A stretch of 64,000 nt of DNA from Notamacropus eugenii. Its lineage: Eukaryota; Chordata; Mammalia; Diprotodontia; Macropodidae. Location of the stretch: NCBI RefSeq assembly GCF_028372415.1, contig NC_092873.1, positions 350,983,890 to 351,047,889 on the forward strand, in the 5' to 3' direction. Positions 12,146 to 24,879 of the stretch are shown one piece after another. The position numbers and the translations under genes are program-made. Position 1 is the stretch's first letter. Each line of letters begins with the position of its first letter. The notes below the pieces were generated by a model. It did not search any database. It saw only the letters and a list, made by a program, of their open reading frames with translations, and was not told where the DNA came from.

Positions 12146-13123
12146 ACCCTGCACATAGTGGGTCAAGAGAGTCCTTTCCATATAGAAAGACTAGTACATA
12201 ACTTTTCACAGAACATAACACAATGGATTTCTTTTCTGGTAGCCATTGCTAGGCATCTCTACCCAGGGGATTGCCATTACAGTCTGGTCCCCAAAGCTGC
12301 ATGTCATGCACCATTTTGTGCTTCTCAAATGTGCTTGGCCTATACCTACTGTTTGCTTTAAAAAGTATCAGTTTCATTATTTTCCCCTTCTGCTTCCCTT
12401 CCCAGCCTCACTTTTTCATGTGTTCACAGTAGTAAGCCTTCAAAGCTCCAACTTTGTGCATCTTTTCTTTAGAAAATCCTGTCATGGGTTATCCTGGATG
12501 ACGGTGGATTCCAGTCCCTTTAGTCTTAGGTGTATTTTCCCATTGACCACACCAGGGAAGGCCACAAACATTTAGTTTTTAATTTGTATACAATTTGTAT
12601 TGACCCATGAAGGTGGTACACTGTTTTTTGGGGTTTTTTAAGTTAAAGGTTATTACTGCTTCATCCTTTTCTCTCATCCTTCTCAGAAATGACAAAACCA
12701 TGAAAGAGTGCCCAGTACCCCAATTCCCTGCTGGGCCCCTGTTGATTACAGCTTGAAGGCCTGTGTTGGAGCAGCTGTGTAAACGGCTCTGCTTGAAGTA
12801 TGCCATGTGAACTGAGCGGTTGCCCTCAAGTGGCTCTCAGAGACTTGACCGTGGAGACTGACTGGGGGGGAAGGGTGGGAGGTCTTAGAAACTGACATCC
12901 CACACAATTTCCATGGATCAGATTAATTCCCTGTTGCTCTCAGGAGTATAAGCTTTTTCTTTACCAGGTGAGTGAAAGATGGTGAAGTCTTAGTCGTGGC
13001 TTCTAATTTAAGGAAGGGCAGGTCCACAGCTTGTCTTATGAAGCAGAAGATGGTGGAAAATGTTTTCCATTAATGCTGAGGTGACACGCCCTGCTTTGTC
13101 TCCTCCCTTTCCTCTGGATGCAG

Positions 13124-13185
13124 GTGTTAAAGGACAAAATGACAACCATCTGCTCAGATACCATTGATGATCTGGAACACAAACT
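13124..13185 (+). other. Exon-like island in FAM117A intron 1, origin unknown
   Basis: A pyrimidine-rich tract ending GATGCAG precedes 62 bases that are open in frame 0 from base 13124. They are followed immediately by GTAAGA, a near-consensus donor. The frame-0 peptide includes MTTICSDTIDDLEHKL, an acidic, helix-prone string that looks like protein. Spliced between FAM117A exon 1 (phase 1) and exon 2, its 62 bases would shift the frame and give a stop within the island, so it is not a simple coding cassette. It could be a poison exon, an alternative first coding exon, a piece of an unknown or lost gene, or chance. Confidence 0.3.
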
Positions 13186-13389
13186 GTAAGAAAATCTCCT
13201 CCCTGAATGACTTACTTTATCAAAGATTCTTTCCTGAGGGGTTGATCAGGGGTTGTTTCTTGGACTGGACTTAATCTGGAGGGGCCACAATGATCTTTGA
13301 GCCTTCCTCAAGATATCTGAATAACTGGCAAAACTAGGTATTTGGAATGAGAGCTACCCTGGGATATTTATTGCCTAGAAAAACTTATG

Positions 13390-14010
13390 AATTATAAAAG
13401 TTTCATGTATGTTCTTTTTTTTTTCTTTTTATATTCCTGTTGCTTACTATTGACTCTCCTCACAGAACCCTCCCTTGTAACAAATAAATACAGTCAAGTG
13501 AAACAAATCAACCATTGGCCTTTACTTGATACCTATAGTCCACCATCTCTCAGTAGAGAAGTGGGAGGAATGCTTCCCTATCAATCCTCTGAAGTTACAA
13601 TTGGTCATTGCATTGATTAGAGTTCTTAAATCTTTAAGTATTGCTTTTCTAAATTATTATGATCTTCTTTATACTCATACTAATATGCCCATCCATACCC
13701 CAAACATGGGCACCTATTTTCCTTCCAGTTCTTTTTTACTATGGAAAGTACTGCTATAAACTTTAAACTTTCCCTTTGACCTCCTTCGAGTATAGACTAG
13801 TAATGAAACTGCTAGGTTAAAGGTTTCTACAGTGACTTTTGTATCATTCAAAATTATTTTCCAGAATGGTTGGATCAGATTTGCCTTTCTTTCCACAGCC
13901 CCTCCAACATTTGCCATTTTAGTGTTTTGTCATCTTTGGGTCTGGATTGGAACCTTAGAGTTGGTTTAATTTGAATTTCCCTTATAGTGATGTGGAGCAT
14001 TGTTAATATG
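13390..14010. repeat. Marsupial LINE-type interspersed fragment
   Basis: AAGTACTGCTATAAACTTT, CCAGAATGGTTGGATCAGAT and CCCCTCCAACATTTGCCATT follow, in order, a dispersed repeat I associate with marsupial LINE (probably L1) ends. It closes with ATTTGAATTTCCCTTATAGT. The family name is from memory and not certain. Confidence 0.55.
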
Positions 14011-14339
14011 ATTCCTGTTAACCGTATTTCTTCCCTGAAAACTAACCATACAGTTTCTTTGACTGCTTATGTGTGGAAGAATGGCTCCTGTTTTTCTATA
14101 TGTTTGTATCAATTAAAATTTGGGGATTTTGCATGGATGGAGCAGAGTATGAGATTTTGCAATTACTTTGAGGTTGTGCTGGTCAGTTCCACAATATTGA
14201 GGGCAAGGAAATGAAAACCCAGGAATGTAGAATGGGACATAGAAACTATGGATTAGAACAAGATGAGGGCTGATTTGATCAGCATCATTGATTGGCCACC
14301 TTCAATGACTAGCCCCATCTTCTGGGAGCTATGTAGGTA

Positions 14340-14570
14340 AAGGTGTACTGTATAACATCCTTCAGGAGCTCCCAAGTGAATGGGAAATAGAGGGTATAGA
14401 AACCGACCCAAATGTAGATGAATATAACAGCATAAAAGTTAATAGTGAGGAAACAAAAGCACCAACAGGTGGTGGTGATCAGAGATGATGACTTCCTGTA
14501 GACGAAGGGGGAGCTTAAGCAGGATCTTAAAAGAAATGAAGCTGTCTCAACTCACACAACGTTAGAATGA
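14340..14570 (+). repeat. Fragment of an abundant mammal-wide repeat (GA-rich type)
   Basis: CTTCAGGAGCTCCCAAGTGAA is followed by ATGACTTCCTGTAGACGAAG and the phrase GCTTAAGCAGGATCTTAAAA. These match the order in better-preserved copies at 19330-19800 and 51120-51430. Possibly an L2-related 3' region; I cannot name it with certainty. Confidence 0.5.
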
Positions 14571-15944
14571 GGAGGTACCCTGTTGATGTTGGACTCTAGG
14601 CCCTTCATTGTCTAGCTAAGAAAAATGAGACCAGGGAAGGGCCAAAGATGGGGTATGCATATAGGAAGAATAGGTTATGTCCATGCCCTGAGGTGGGACA
14701 GAGAAAGTTGTGTGGGCACATGACTCTAGCAGCACTGTGAGACATGCTTCTCTCCCCTCCCTCTACCTTCCCCCTGGGTAAATGAATCAGAGTTTTTATT
14801 CTGAGTCTGGAGTTTTGACAGTCACACGCCTAATGAGGTGTTGCAGGGGAATAAAACATTGTACTTGAGGCTATGGTGCCTATGCAGTATTTAATCCTAG
14901 CCTGACCAGGGCTTTCTGATCATGTGACATGACCCCTGCTGATCCCTGCTTGTGGTGAGCCACAGGTAAATTGAGCTCTATTTATGCTTCTCACCTGTTG
15001 TTGGGGGGAGGGCACCATTGGAGAGACAGTGGCACAGCTGTCTGATACCCCAGTAAGCAAATTCTCCCTGTGATCTTATGTGTTTTTTTTAATCTTTTTA
15101 AATCCTTCCTCAAATAATACCTCTTTCTGAGCCCTAGTTTCCCAAAGGAGAAGCTGCTTAGTGTTTTTAATTTGTCAGTGGGCATTTTTTTATCCACCAC
15201 CTCTCTTTAGGTTTAAGTACCATCCTAGAACTATAGAGTTAGAGTGCTGGATGGAGGCGATTCAGTCAGGTGAGTGTTTAACCATCTCGGATACATAGTT
15301 GTCCTTTTCTCTTGATTATCTTCAGGGTCTGAATCTCCCACATTCTAATATGAAATCTTTATGGTCAAAAAGTTCTCAGAGCCAATTCAGGTCTTTCTTT
15401 AATTGAAACCCATTTCTGTTGCTTACTTCTATAAAAGTGATACAGCCGCCACCTCAAAAAATCAAGCAACAAAAAACAACCTTTTTTTCAGATCCTGAGG
15501 AAACAGCATTAAGATTGCATTCTAGCTGGTCCTCCCTTTCGCCAGCTAACCAGCACAACTCTTTTAGCTTTCCCCCATGTATTCCTTTGTGCATTTTTGA
15601 CCCTATTCTTTAATCAATCTCTCCACATCGCCTTTAAGAGATGAACTAACTCAGAGCATAGTGGGTCCATTTAACTATAATAACCACTTAAAAGTTCTGT
15701 TTACAGTCATACACTCTCTTGGACTTAGTATTTTGCTACTGTCCTTGGGATAAGGGCAAATAGGAAATAGGGATCCTTGTCTTAATTTGTATCACCATCC
15801 TTTTCATTTAAATTCTGTCACTATCTAACCCACACACAGGCTGTTCCTTCTTTGTGTATTCAAGACTCTCCATCTGGGGGAAGCTTCATTCACCCTGTTC
15901 AATTCTTCTCTCTTTCATTCTCCTTTCCCTCGATAGAGATCATA

Positions 15945-16125
15945 GTCCAACAGTAAGAACGTTGAATGTAACAAGGACCCAGGTCCAAATTTCAGCTCTA
16001 CCGCACTACTTGTATGACCTTGGCCAAATCAGTTTAGCTTTCTGGGCCTCAGTTTCCTCATCTGTAAAATGAAGGGGTTGTATTACATAACTTCTAAGGT
16101 ACTTTCTATCTCTCAATCTGCTTAC
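15945..16125 (+). repeat. MIR/THER1-like SINE, forward orientation
   Basis: TATGACCTTGGCCAAATCAG is followed by GGGCCTCAGTTTCCTCATCT and GTAAAATGAAGGGGTTGTAT. This is a close match to the MIR core. Confidence 0.9.
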
Positions 16126-16864
16126 CTTGTAATTCAAAGTTAACAAGAGCTTTTGAAAGTAGAAATATTCAGAGATCCAAACTGGGAAGTGGTTTGAACA
16201 TGTGCCTTCTGAAATGCAATTATGCATTATCCACATTAATGACAGTGGGCAGTGGTATGAACAGTACCATATGAGGCATAATCTAAAAATAGTTTCTGTT
16301 GGGTTTGTTTGGTGACTTTTTTTTAAGAATAGAGGGAAAGCAGTGGCATTACGCTACCAAAAGTTTTTTCCCAATTCTGTTTTATTTTAATTAATGGTAC
16401 ATGTTTGCATTATCTAAGCATATATTAAACTCGTTGGGGCCAAGAAGTTTCCTTTGGGAGTGGAGGGAGAGACACAAGGGGAAGCCAGCCTGGGCTGCAA
16501 AGCCAATAATTCACATGTGGTTGAGTTGACTACAATCCTAAAGGAACATTTGTTTTCTTTCCCTTTATTCCACATTCTTCTGGATCAGGAAAGGAAGCCC
16601 TATGACCTGATTTCTTTGGTGTCTTCTCCCCCTGGGACATACCTGAGCAGTTTAGAATTCTTTGAGACCTAGGCATTTTCCATCTGGTCCCCAAGATGTG
16701 GTTTACTCCTCTTCTTTTTCAAGGGAGACAAGCAGTTAGAGGACAAGGACTTCTTCAAAAGAGGCCAATTCAGAAGAGGGAGACCTGAATCTCAGCTATT
16801 GTATGATCTTTCTGAACCTACTTCTTCTCCCTGAGACATGTCTGTAACTCATGGATCATTTAAA

Positions 16865-17005
16865 CCTAAATGGGACCAGGGACCATGTAGTCCAGTTCTC
16901 TCTTTTTATATGAGGAAACTGTGACTTGCATGGTATTATCAGGATTCAAACCCAGATCCTATGAATCGAAATCAAGTGCTCTTTCTACTTTAGATTGCCA
17001 GATTG
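16865..17005 (-). repeat. MIR/THER1-like SINE, reverse orientation
   Basis: The TATATGAGGAAACTGTGACTT core is followed by GATTCAAACCCAGATCCTAT and CAAGTGCTCTTTCTAC. It is a reverse copy truncated on the left. Confidence 0.75.
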
Positions 17006-18884
17006 CCCTGCCTCCCACAGCAATCTCTTTCCTCTCTACTACATGATGATAGATGAAAATGTGTGGGATAATGCTTTAACTTACAAAACAGAAATCCAAG
17101 GTAGTAGTATAATCCTCTCCCTTCACTGGTCCTATTCCTACACAACTTACTGACTCAAAAGTCGACTTAAAATTTATTTTTGATATCTTTGATAAGAAGC
17201 AGTGACAAGTAGTGACAGTGCTAGAACATTTGTGCCAGTGAACTCTCTGGCTCCATAGACCACCCCAAATCCCTTATTTTCAAATACCTATGGAGTAAAG
17301 TATTAGAAAACCATTCTATTATGCTATTTATGGTAATCAGAGCAAAGGTCCAGCAATTTCCAAAGGAAAACATTCTTTAGTCAGGGACAGAAAGAGAGCA
17401 CTAGAGGGAGGGAAGGAGAGAAGAGAGACACACAGAGAGGACGTTGAAGTGTGCTGCAGAGAATTTAGATTAAAGGTGAAAAGTTCACACTTCATTTTCT
17501 TCTAACTGCAGCTTCTTGAGAATTGAGCAAATGTCGGTTTGAATATGCGTACTGCCTTTGGAGTTGATGCTGTCCTCCTGGCAGGCCTGCAGTGCTCTAT
17601 CCAGTGTTCCTCATATTGAGTGATTTCCTACAATGACATTTCCAGATGGGTCTCTCCTTGGGCCCCTTTTCCAGCTGCCTGCAGAGGCAAGCCTTATTCA
17701 GGGGAATGACTGTGAAGCCAGGAATTCTTTGACTTGGCTCCCCTATCCTGAGCTATAAACTATAACATAGTGTTAGTAATGAGTTCAGGCCCTTCAGAGA
17801 AATTGTTCATGTGAGTATACAACAAATGTGAGTTCTCTTTTTCTATTTATAACTCTTCTTGGTAAAGGGAATTGTCTTCTTATTCTGGTTATTTTCTCTC
17901 TATGATGTTTGATTTCAGTAACTACTGGTTGCTGAAGGAAATGTGTGAAGCCTCTCTTTTAGTATTCTCATCTGAAACACAAGGACTCCTTGTGTTGTTT
18001 CCAAGGAGCACTTGGAGTAGATGGTCAAATTGGAGACTTTAGTTTAAACACAACTTTCCTAAAGCATACTCCCTCCACAACTCTCATGCCACCCCCCCCT
18101 CCAAGTTGGACCATGAGGGCTTTGAAACCCTCAGTTTTGCTTATCCCAGCATTTGTATAAAACAGCAAAAGACAGAGTTGTTGGTGGTATTGTCCTTGCT
18201 TGCTGCAAATCCCTAGGCATCACTCCTTACTCTCTTCCAAATTGCTGTTTGCCAGAGTCAAACTAGGGCAGAGCAACAGGAGCTTTATTCCAGGCACCAA
18301 CATTTTTGAGGCATACTTCTGAAGACCATTGTTCCTGTACCTTGTACCTCAGGGTACTAACTTCACTGACTTGCAGAACATGTGAGATAATGAAGGAGGG
18401 TAACGGGAAGGGGAGGGGGGAGGTAGCTGCAGCGGGTATCCAGGGAAAAGGAAGAGATGTGTGTAGACAGACCTGTCCTCTCTCTTCTTCCCCTGCACCC
18501 CCCCATTACATTTTTTTGGTTAGAATATCCCTTCCAGATCTAATCTTCCTTCTCCTGAAGGGAACAAAGGTAACTCTGGGGAAGGTAACTCTCTCCTCTC
18601 ACACTTATTTTGTCCCTGATACTAAAATTCCTAGTTAGGACCCTGGAGTCTGCCACTGAGCAAACCCCACCCCTCGATATGCTCTTGTTCCTGCATCTCC
18701 ATCACAGCTGCCAACTGCAGGTGTCTTGGAGGAAAGAGTGTTCTCCAGGAGAGCTGTAACCACCTTCACTGCACCCTCCTCACCCCAACCCTCTTTGAGC
18801 TTCTCCTTTCCCTGATGTTTTTTAGTTGCTTCTTTTTTCTTAATTCTGCAAAAGTCTTGCCTTTCTGAACAGCCAAGATGGTGA

Positions 18885-19030
18885 ATTTATTAAGCATCTA
18901 CTCTGTGCAAAGCACTGTGCTAGGCACTGGAGATACAGAGATTAGGCCATGTGGAGCTAAAAGCAGGCTGCTGTGATAACGCAGTACAAATAAGTATTGT
19001 TAGATCATAGGGTTTAGACCAGGAAAGGAA
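18885..19030 (+). repeat. L2/MIR3-like fragment
   Basis: TTATTAAGCATCTACTCTGT, GCAAAGCACTGTGCTAGGCA and CTGGAGATACAGAG form the widespread TGTGCTAGGCACTGG repeat unit seen several more times in this window. Confidence 0.65.
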
Positions 19031-19264
19031 TTATCTAGGAAAGGAACAGAGATGTAGTCCAGTGATTCTCAAAGACTCTTTTACAGTCCTAAAATTATTG
19101 ATGACCCCACCCCACCACAAAGAGCTTTTGTTTATGTTGTTATATCTACCAATATTTGCCATTTTGGAAATTAAAATACCCTAGTATTACTTTGAAAATA
19201 ATTTTGACCTTGTGGAGTTCCTGAAAGGATCTTGGGACCCCAGAAGTCCCCAAGACCACACTTT

Positions 19265-19330
19265 GAGAACTACTGATATAATCCATTTCTCTTATTTAAC
19301 AAATAAGGAAACTGAGGCTCAGAGATACTA
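19265..19330 (-). repeat. MIR core fragment, reverse orientation
   Basis: AACAAATAAGGAAACTGAGG and CTCAGAGATACTAAGTGCC match the conserved core only. Confidence 0.6.
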
Positions 19331-19800
19331 AGTGCCTTATCAGTCAACAAGTACTAAGTGCCTACTATGTCACAGGAATTAAAGATACAAAGACAATGAA
19401 TAAAAAAACCATACTTGCAGTGATCATAGCGTGGAGTAAAAGTTTACAAGGCAGGCAAAGTGCTATAAGAAATCTGAGAAAGAAGGAATCACTTTTGCCT
19501 AGGGATCAGGGAAGGATGGCTTCTTTGGAAATTGAGCATTTGAGCTGGATCTTGAAGGATGGGTAGGATTTTAATTGCTAGACATGGAGAAGAGGGAAGA
19601 CAAATAGGCATTCATGGTGCAAGGGGCAGTGTGAGGAAAGGCAGGGAAGTGGGAAAACATGGATCTCCCCTTCTTTGCCCTGGTCTTTCTTCCAACAAAG
19701 CTATGGTTCTGAAAATAGGTGTCTGGGCCATGTGCCCAAGGCCTAGGAGAAATCAGGTAGTGAGGCTAGAGAAGGAAAGATCTTTTTGACTTTTCCTTTA
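19330..19800 (+). repeat. Abundant mammal-wide repeat (GA-rich type)
   Basis: It opens with AGTGCCTACTATGTCACAGG and continues through GATCAGGGAAGGATGGCTTC, GAGCTGGATCTTGAAGGATG and CATTCATGGTGCAAGGGGCA. The same phrases recur in the same order near 4505, 25600, 51120 and 63400. This explains the open frame at 19559-19789, which is not a gene. Confidence 0.6.
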
Positions 19801-19804
19801 CCTT

Positions 19805-20545
19805 CTCCTTTGATTTTGATCTCTATTTTTAAATGAATGCCTTTTGTTTTATATCTCGCTATATCACATTCATTTCCAAATATATCCTTCCCCTACCTTA
19901 CTTTTGTTCCCTTATAACAAAGATTAAAAAAGAAAAAAAGAGAAAAACAGTTGAACTAAACCAACCTACACCCCAACCAGATCTGACAAAATATGCAACG
20001 TTACCCACCCCCACTAAGGGGGAGGCACCTGTTCTCACCTCATCTCCAGGGCCGACCTTGGTCTTTACAAATGCACCTGCATTTACTATCATTTTCTTCT
20101 TGCTTGTTTCCTTTATGCGACTGTATTCATCATGTAGATTTTTTTATTGATTATGCTTGCTTTGTTCTGCATGATAGATTCATACAAGCTTTTCCATGTT
20201 TCTCAGAATTCTTCACATTTGTCAGCAGTTTTTTATGGTGTAATTATATTATTTAGCCATTTACCAATCAGTGAACTCCTACTTTCCATTTCTTTGCTAT
20301 TACAAATGGTGTTGCTTATGTGTGTGTATTGTATATGTGTGTATAGTGTGTATATATGCACACATACATATACACACAAAACACATTGCATATATATGTA
20401 TTTATGGATGTTCATGTATGTACTTACATACATATGTATGCTGTTTTTTCTTTGATGTCCTTAAGGTCACCTAGCAATGAGATCTTTGAGTTAAAGGATA
20501 TGGACATTTTAAACATAATTTTCCCATTTGATTTTTAAGGGTGCT
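19805..20545. repeat. Marsupial LINE-type interspersed fragment with internal (TG)/(CA) tract
   Basis: It opens with ATCTCGCTATATCACATTCA and an A-rich block. CAAGCTTTTCCATGTTTCTC, TTATTTAGCCATTTACCAAT and CCATTTCTTTGCTATTACAA follow, the order of a dispersed LINE end also sampled at 13390-14010. At 20310-20420 it is interrupted by alternating TG/TA/CA sequence that expanded within the element. Confidence 0.55.
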
Positions 20546-22984
20546 CTCAGAATGGGGGGGGGGAGAAACATAAGGAGACCCACTTTTTAATTTTTGTAAA
20601 CTGATATTTGTGTTTTGACCTGAGCTGAGGTCAAAGGGGCACAGGAAGAAATGTTGGGGAAAGTATCATTGGTCAAAGTGAACAGGGATTTAAAACATAA
20701 CAGTATATGAAAGTAATTTGTATTTTATTTTTTCATTCCTCAGGTAATTATTAAGCACCTTCTATTTGCAAGTCTCTGTAGAACAAAGGTTCTTAACCTT
20801 TTTGTGTGACATGGATTCCTCTGGCTGGCTGTTAAAGCCTATGGTTTCAAAATAATGTGGTTTTTTTAAATGTATAAATTTAACATATAAAATGCATTTT
20901 TTAAAAATCCAACACATGTTCACAGACAGCAAGAGCCACTGTTCTAGAGTGTCTGACCATTTTACTTTCCATTTGGCCCTTTCTTAGCTGCTCAGTCTTG
21001 CCAATGGCAGAGTTTCTGGGACAGCTTTACTCTGGAGGATAACCTCATTCCCTTTTCTGGACCCATTCTTCCTTGCTGAGCTCTGAGGATAGTAAATAAA
21101 ATAAGTGAAATTCACCTTTTTATTGTCCAGGCTAAATTGTTGTGGTGTGTAAGATCACAAGCTTATAGATTTAGAGTTGGAATGAATCTTACAGGTTACC
21201 TACTTTAATCCCTACATTTGCCATAAGAAAGAATGAGCTTGAAGAATTCAGAGAAGCTTGGAGAGACTTATTTGGATTGATGTAGAGTGAAATGAGCACT
21301 CTGCAAAAAAAAATTAAAATTTATCTCTTTATAAATGGAAAGAACCAAAAAACAAAAATCAAAACCATGCCTCCAAAAGACCAACCCCAAACTCTAAAAC
21401 TTAACCCAAATACTCAGTACTGGAGAAGAAACAAGAATATACTTCTATAATCCTTCTTTGCAGAGATGGAGAAATAGGGGTATACTGTCAACTTCAGTTA
21501 ATACGTTAATATTTGCTGAACTGCTTGGGCTTTTTTCCTTATCTTTTTTAGTTAACAAGGATAGGGGGATATATTCAGAAATGAAGGTGATGTAAGAAAA
21601 TTTTTAGTTGTTATAGCCCAAACGAAGTTGGCCAAGGGCTATTTATTTTTCCACTCCTTCAGAGTCTCCATCCCCCATCAATGAGTCACTAGTCTAGCTG
21701 AAAACAGCAGCCATAGAGCTCTCTTCTCTTCCTGTGTCTTCTATATGCTTTTACTCTCCCTTTCCCAATGTTGTTCATGTCCTTTGTTCCCCCCTCTCTT
21801 TCCAGGGCAGGATGGGTGAAAGAAGAGGGAGAATTAGCCATAAAGAGTAAAAGCTAGGGCCATGTAGGTCTTGATCGAATTTTTAGGAGGAAGCCAGTGG
21901 AGAGAGAGAGAGGTGGTGGGGCTCCTGAGAAGGTATTTGCTCTCAAAAGTTGGATGGCAGTAATTTGTTGTGTCAGACAGAGGGAAGAGCTGCCTTGAGC
22001 CCCCTTTGAGACCTGCCAAGTGGCCTTAGCACTTGGGTTTGCTTGATTGGTTTGGAGGTTGACCTTTCTTTGGCTGAATCTGACCTTCGGGTCCTCATTA
22101 TCTCAGGGTGATAATAAGGTGTTGACCTTCCGTGCATTGCTGGCTTTGGCCTATCTATGTCTTTTTGTGTGATTCACTGTTCATTTGTATTCTTTTCCTT
22201 ACAGTACCTTTCCAAGACAGTAAGACACTTGACCTATTCTTTGCCCCAGCAAGGAAGCTATACAAGGGGGAGCAGCTGAGAAACAGAGCCAAGTGGTGCT
22301 GGAAGATAGCACCTGAGGCCTCTTATCTCTGGTGCCTTTTTCTTTACTGTTGCCCAAGAACTGAAAGCCCCCACCATTCTCAGCTAAAGGGTGAAGTGGC
22401 CTGGCCCTGTGCCAGGGTTCTCAGCCAGGTGGTAGGGCCTCGGAGGCTGGTGCCTGTGATGGGCTGATAACACCATCAGGGTGCTGTAAACAGGACACTC
22501 CACCCTTATTCAATGGCTTAGCCTCAGCCCCTAAAGCCTGTCCTGGCTATCCTGGCCTAAAACTCTGATTCTGGGCTTTATGGTTCCATGATCTCATTTC
22601 TGGTGCTGCATGCTTCTTTCCCTACGTGTTGATTGTCCTCCTCCCCCATCCCAAATCTGAAAGAAGGTACCCAATCCCTTCCCTAAATGAATCTAGTAGC
22701 CCTCTTAACCACAGACAGATGTGGTGACTTCCTCTTGTGGCTTTTCTTCCTCTTCCTAAGACCAGAAACTCTTCTGGGTAACGTCCAACACCCAAGTCTG
22801 TCTAAATCTTCCTTGGGAAGTCTGACAAATCCATGGGGGATAGAAACAGGGGTCAATTGACCCCCAAGCTTATATTGTGCCTACTCAGGTTAATTGAGGC
22901 CAAGATCTAGTTGGCTGAGCAGGCTTAGCTGTAGTTCTGTAGCTAGCTACTGATGCCTTTTTGAACTGAAGGCTGTCCTGGTTC

Positions 22985-23260
22985 CCTTTTAATAATAATA
23001 ACAGCCATAACACATATTGCTACCATGCTATAAATAGGACAGTCCACCTCACTTCAACCTTTCCTCGGTGCATGGTCTTGGTAACAGAACTAGAACTCCA
23101 AATAATTTCCACAAGGACCATGGCCTGAATTGTAAATTGCCATTTCCCCTTTTCATGGGGGACATGGCAATAATAACTCACATGTAGCATTTTAAAGCTT
23201 GCAAAGTACTCTACAAACATGCTTTTATTTGCTCCTCAATTTAACCCTACAAAGTCCTGT
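22985..23260 (-). repeat. MIR/THER1-like SINE fragments, reverse orientation
   Basis: Two partial starts, TAATAATAATAACAGCCATA and ATAATAACTCACATGTAGCA, are present. The second runs into TTGCAAAGTACTCTACAAAC and TTTATTTGCTCCTCAATTTA. This looks like one copy inserted next to or into another. Confidence 0.6.
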
Positions 23261-23949
23261 CTTTTTCCCTCTCCTCCAGGCCCAAAGGAGGTGTTGCATT
23301 TATTTGCATTGCCCCGAGAAGGTATCTAGCTGGGCCAAGAATCTGTGAAGGGAAGAGGACTGGCAAAAGGATACATGACAGAGAAAGGTCATTTCTTTCA
23401 TCTTGCACCTGACTATGGGCTGTAGCAAGAGAGGATGGTGTTGTTGTAGAGGTCAGGGACCAGGAGCCAGCTTTCTTTCTCCATCTTTCAGTAGAAGAAT
23501 CTTGGTAGACCCATCAGTTCTACTTGATGACAAAAGGAGTCAGAATATAGTCCTGAATGCTCAGGTCAGAACTCTTTCTCTAGGTGAGTTGTGTCAATTT
23601 TGTGTCTGTGATTCAGTGGCTCCTGGAACCAGAGAGGCCAGTGATTCCAAGTGGGGAATATCCTGATTTTTTTCCTTGTTCTCTGCCTTTTAACTGTTAG
23701 TGTTGCTGTCTATAGCAGTAAGAGCCAGGGAAGGGGAAAAGATGCTAGTTAGTTGTTGGTCAGAGCACTAGGGAAGGACCAGGAAGTACTTATATCTTCA
23801 CATATTCCAGCGTTGTAAGTACTCTGCATCTTTCATGAGTGTAGTGAATGCAAAATTTGATTATAGATAAGAAGTATCCAGTGCATGTTATTGGAAAGGG
23901 TGGTATAGAAACAGAAGTGATGTATGACTGGTACAAAATCCAGATAGAT

Positions 23950-24290
23950 GGAACATCCTAGTCCCTTGGATAGCAAAGAGATCAAATCAGTCAATACTTA
24001 GAGAAATTAATTCAGGCTATTCACTAGAAGGTCAGACACTGAAATCTGAAGCTTAAATACTTTGGCCACATAATGAGAAGATGGAACTCAGTGGAAAAGA
24101 CCCTGATGCTGAGAAAGATTGAAGGCAAAAAGAAGAGAGGACAGCAGAGGATGAGATGGATAGAGTCCTCGAAGCAATGAACATGAAGTTGAACAGACTT
24201 CAGGAGATGGTGGAGGATAGAAGGACCTGGCGTGCTACGTATGGTCCATAGGGTCACCAAGAATCAGACACAATTGATTGACTGAACAGC
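23950..24290 (+). mobile_element. BovB/RTE-clade LINE, 3' end of ORF2 (dead)
   Basis: Translation of the + strand around 24050-24150 gives YFGHIMRRWNSVEKTLMLRK followed by IEGKKKRGQQRMRWI. This is the recognisable C-terminal tail of RTE/BovB reverse transcriptases. After frameshifts comes the string VHRVTKNQTQLID, which corresponds to the usual VHGVTKSQTQLSD ending just before the 3' tail. Stops and shifts mark it as an old truncated copy. Marsupials are known to carry their own RTE lineage. Confidence 0.8.
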
Positions 24291-24879
24291 TACAATAGCA
24301 AAACATAGCCTAAGGGATTGGTGGAAGCAGCTCCCTTTCTCCCTGAGAACTGTGACATCCAGATCTCTTCCCTGCTCTGTGTTTTATGTTTTACCCTGCT
24401 GTCTACCTTTTTGCTCCTTGACATATAGTTTACATAAATTTGCCTTTCAGAGCTTGTGCCTTATCTGTGCATTTGTATGACTTTAGGAGAATGAGGTAAC
24501 AATATTTTGCTAATAAGCTGCTCTGGGAAGTAAAAGCTCCTAAAAGAGTCAGATCTACCCTTTGATCTATAGTCAAAATGAAAGTAATATAAGGAGGCAG
24601 TGGAGAGGAGATAAAGCCTAGGTCCTAGGAGATGGAAATGATTTTTCACTGATATGCTTTGTAACTTAGGGCAAACTAATGACATTCTTTGCCTACAAAA
24701 TGGTGGGAGTAATTCCTGTCTCTCCCTGCTTCAGAGGGAGAGTGAGCAAAAATTAATATAATCAAGTCTTAAATTATCATTACCAAGGGAGGAGACCATT
24801 GGTTCTGATAAAGCTAAGAACTACTAATTTTAGAAGTATTACCTTTAGAATAAATATCTTTTGATTAATAGCAGATTTG

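Noticed and set aside
13124..13185. Exon-like island as a tropomyosin-type exon
   Set aside because: TIDDLE also occurs in tropomyosin, but the flanking residues do not follow the heptad sequence; the resemblance is six residues only.
20310..20440. Short tandem TG/TA/CA array as a CRISPR-like or centromeric repeat
   Set aside because: It is simple alternating dinucleotide sequence inside a LINE fragment without spacers or unit structure.
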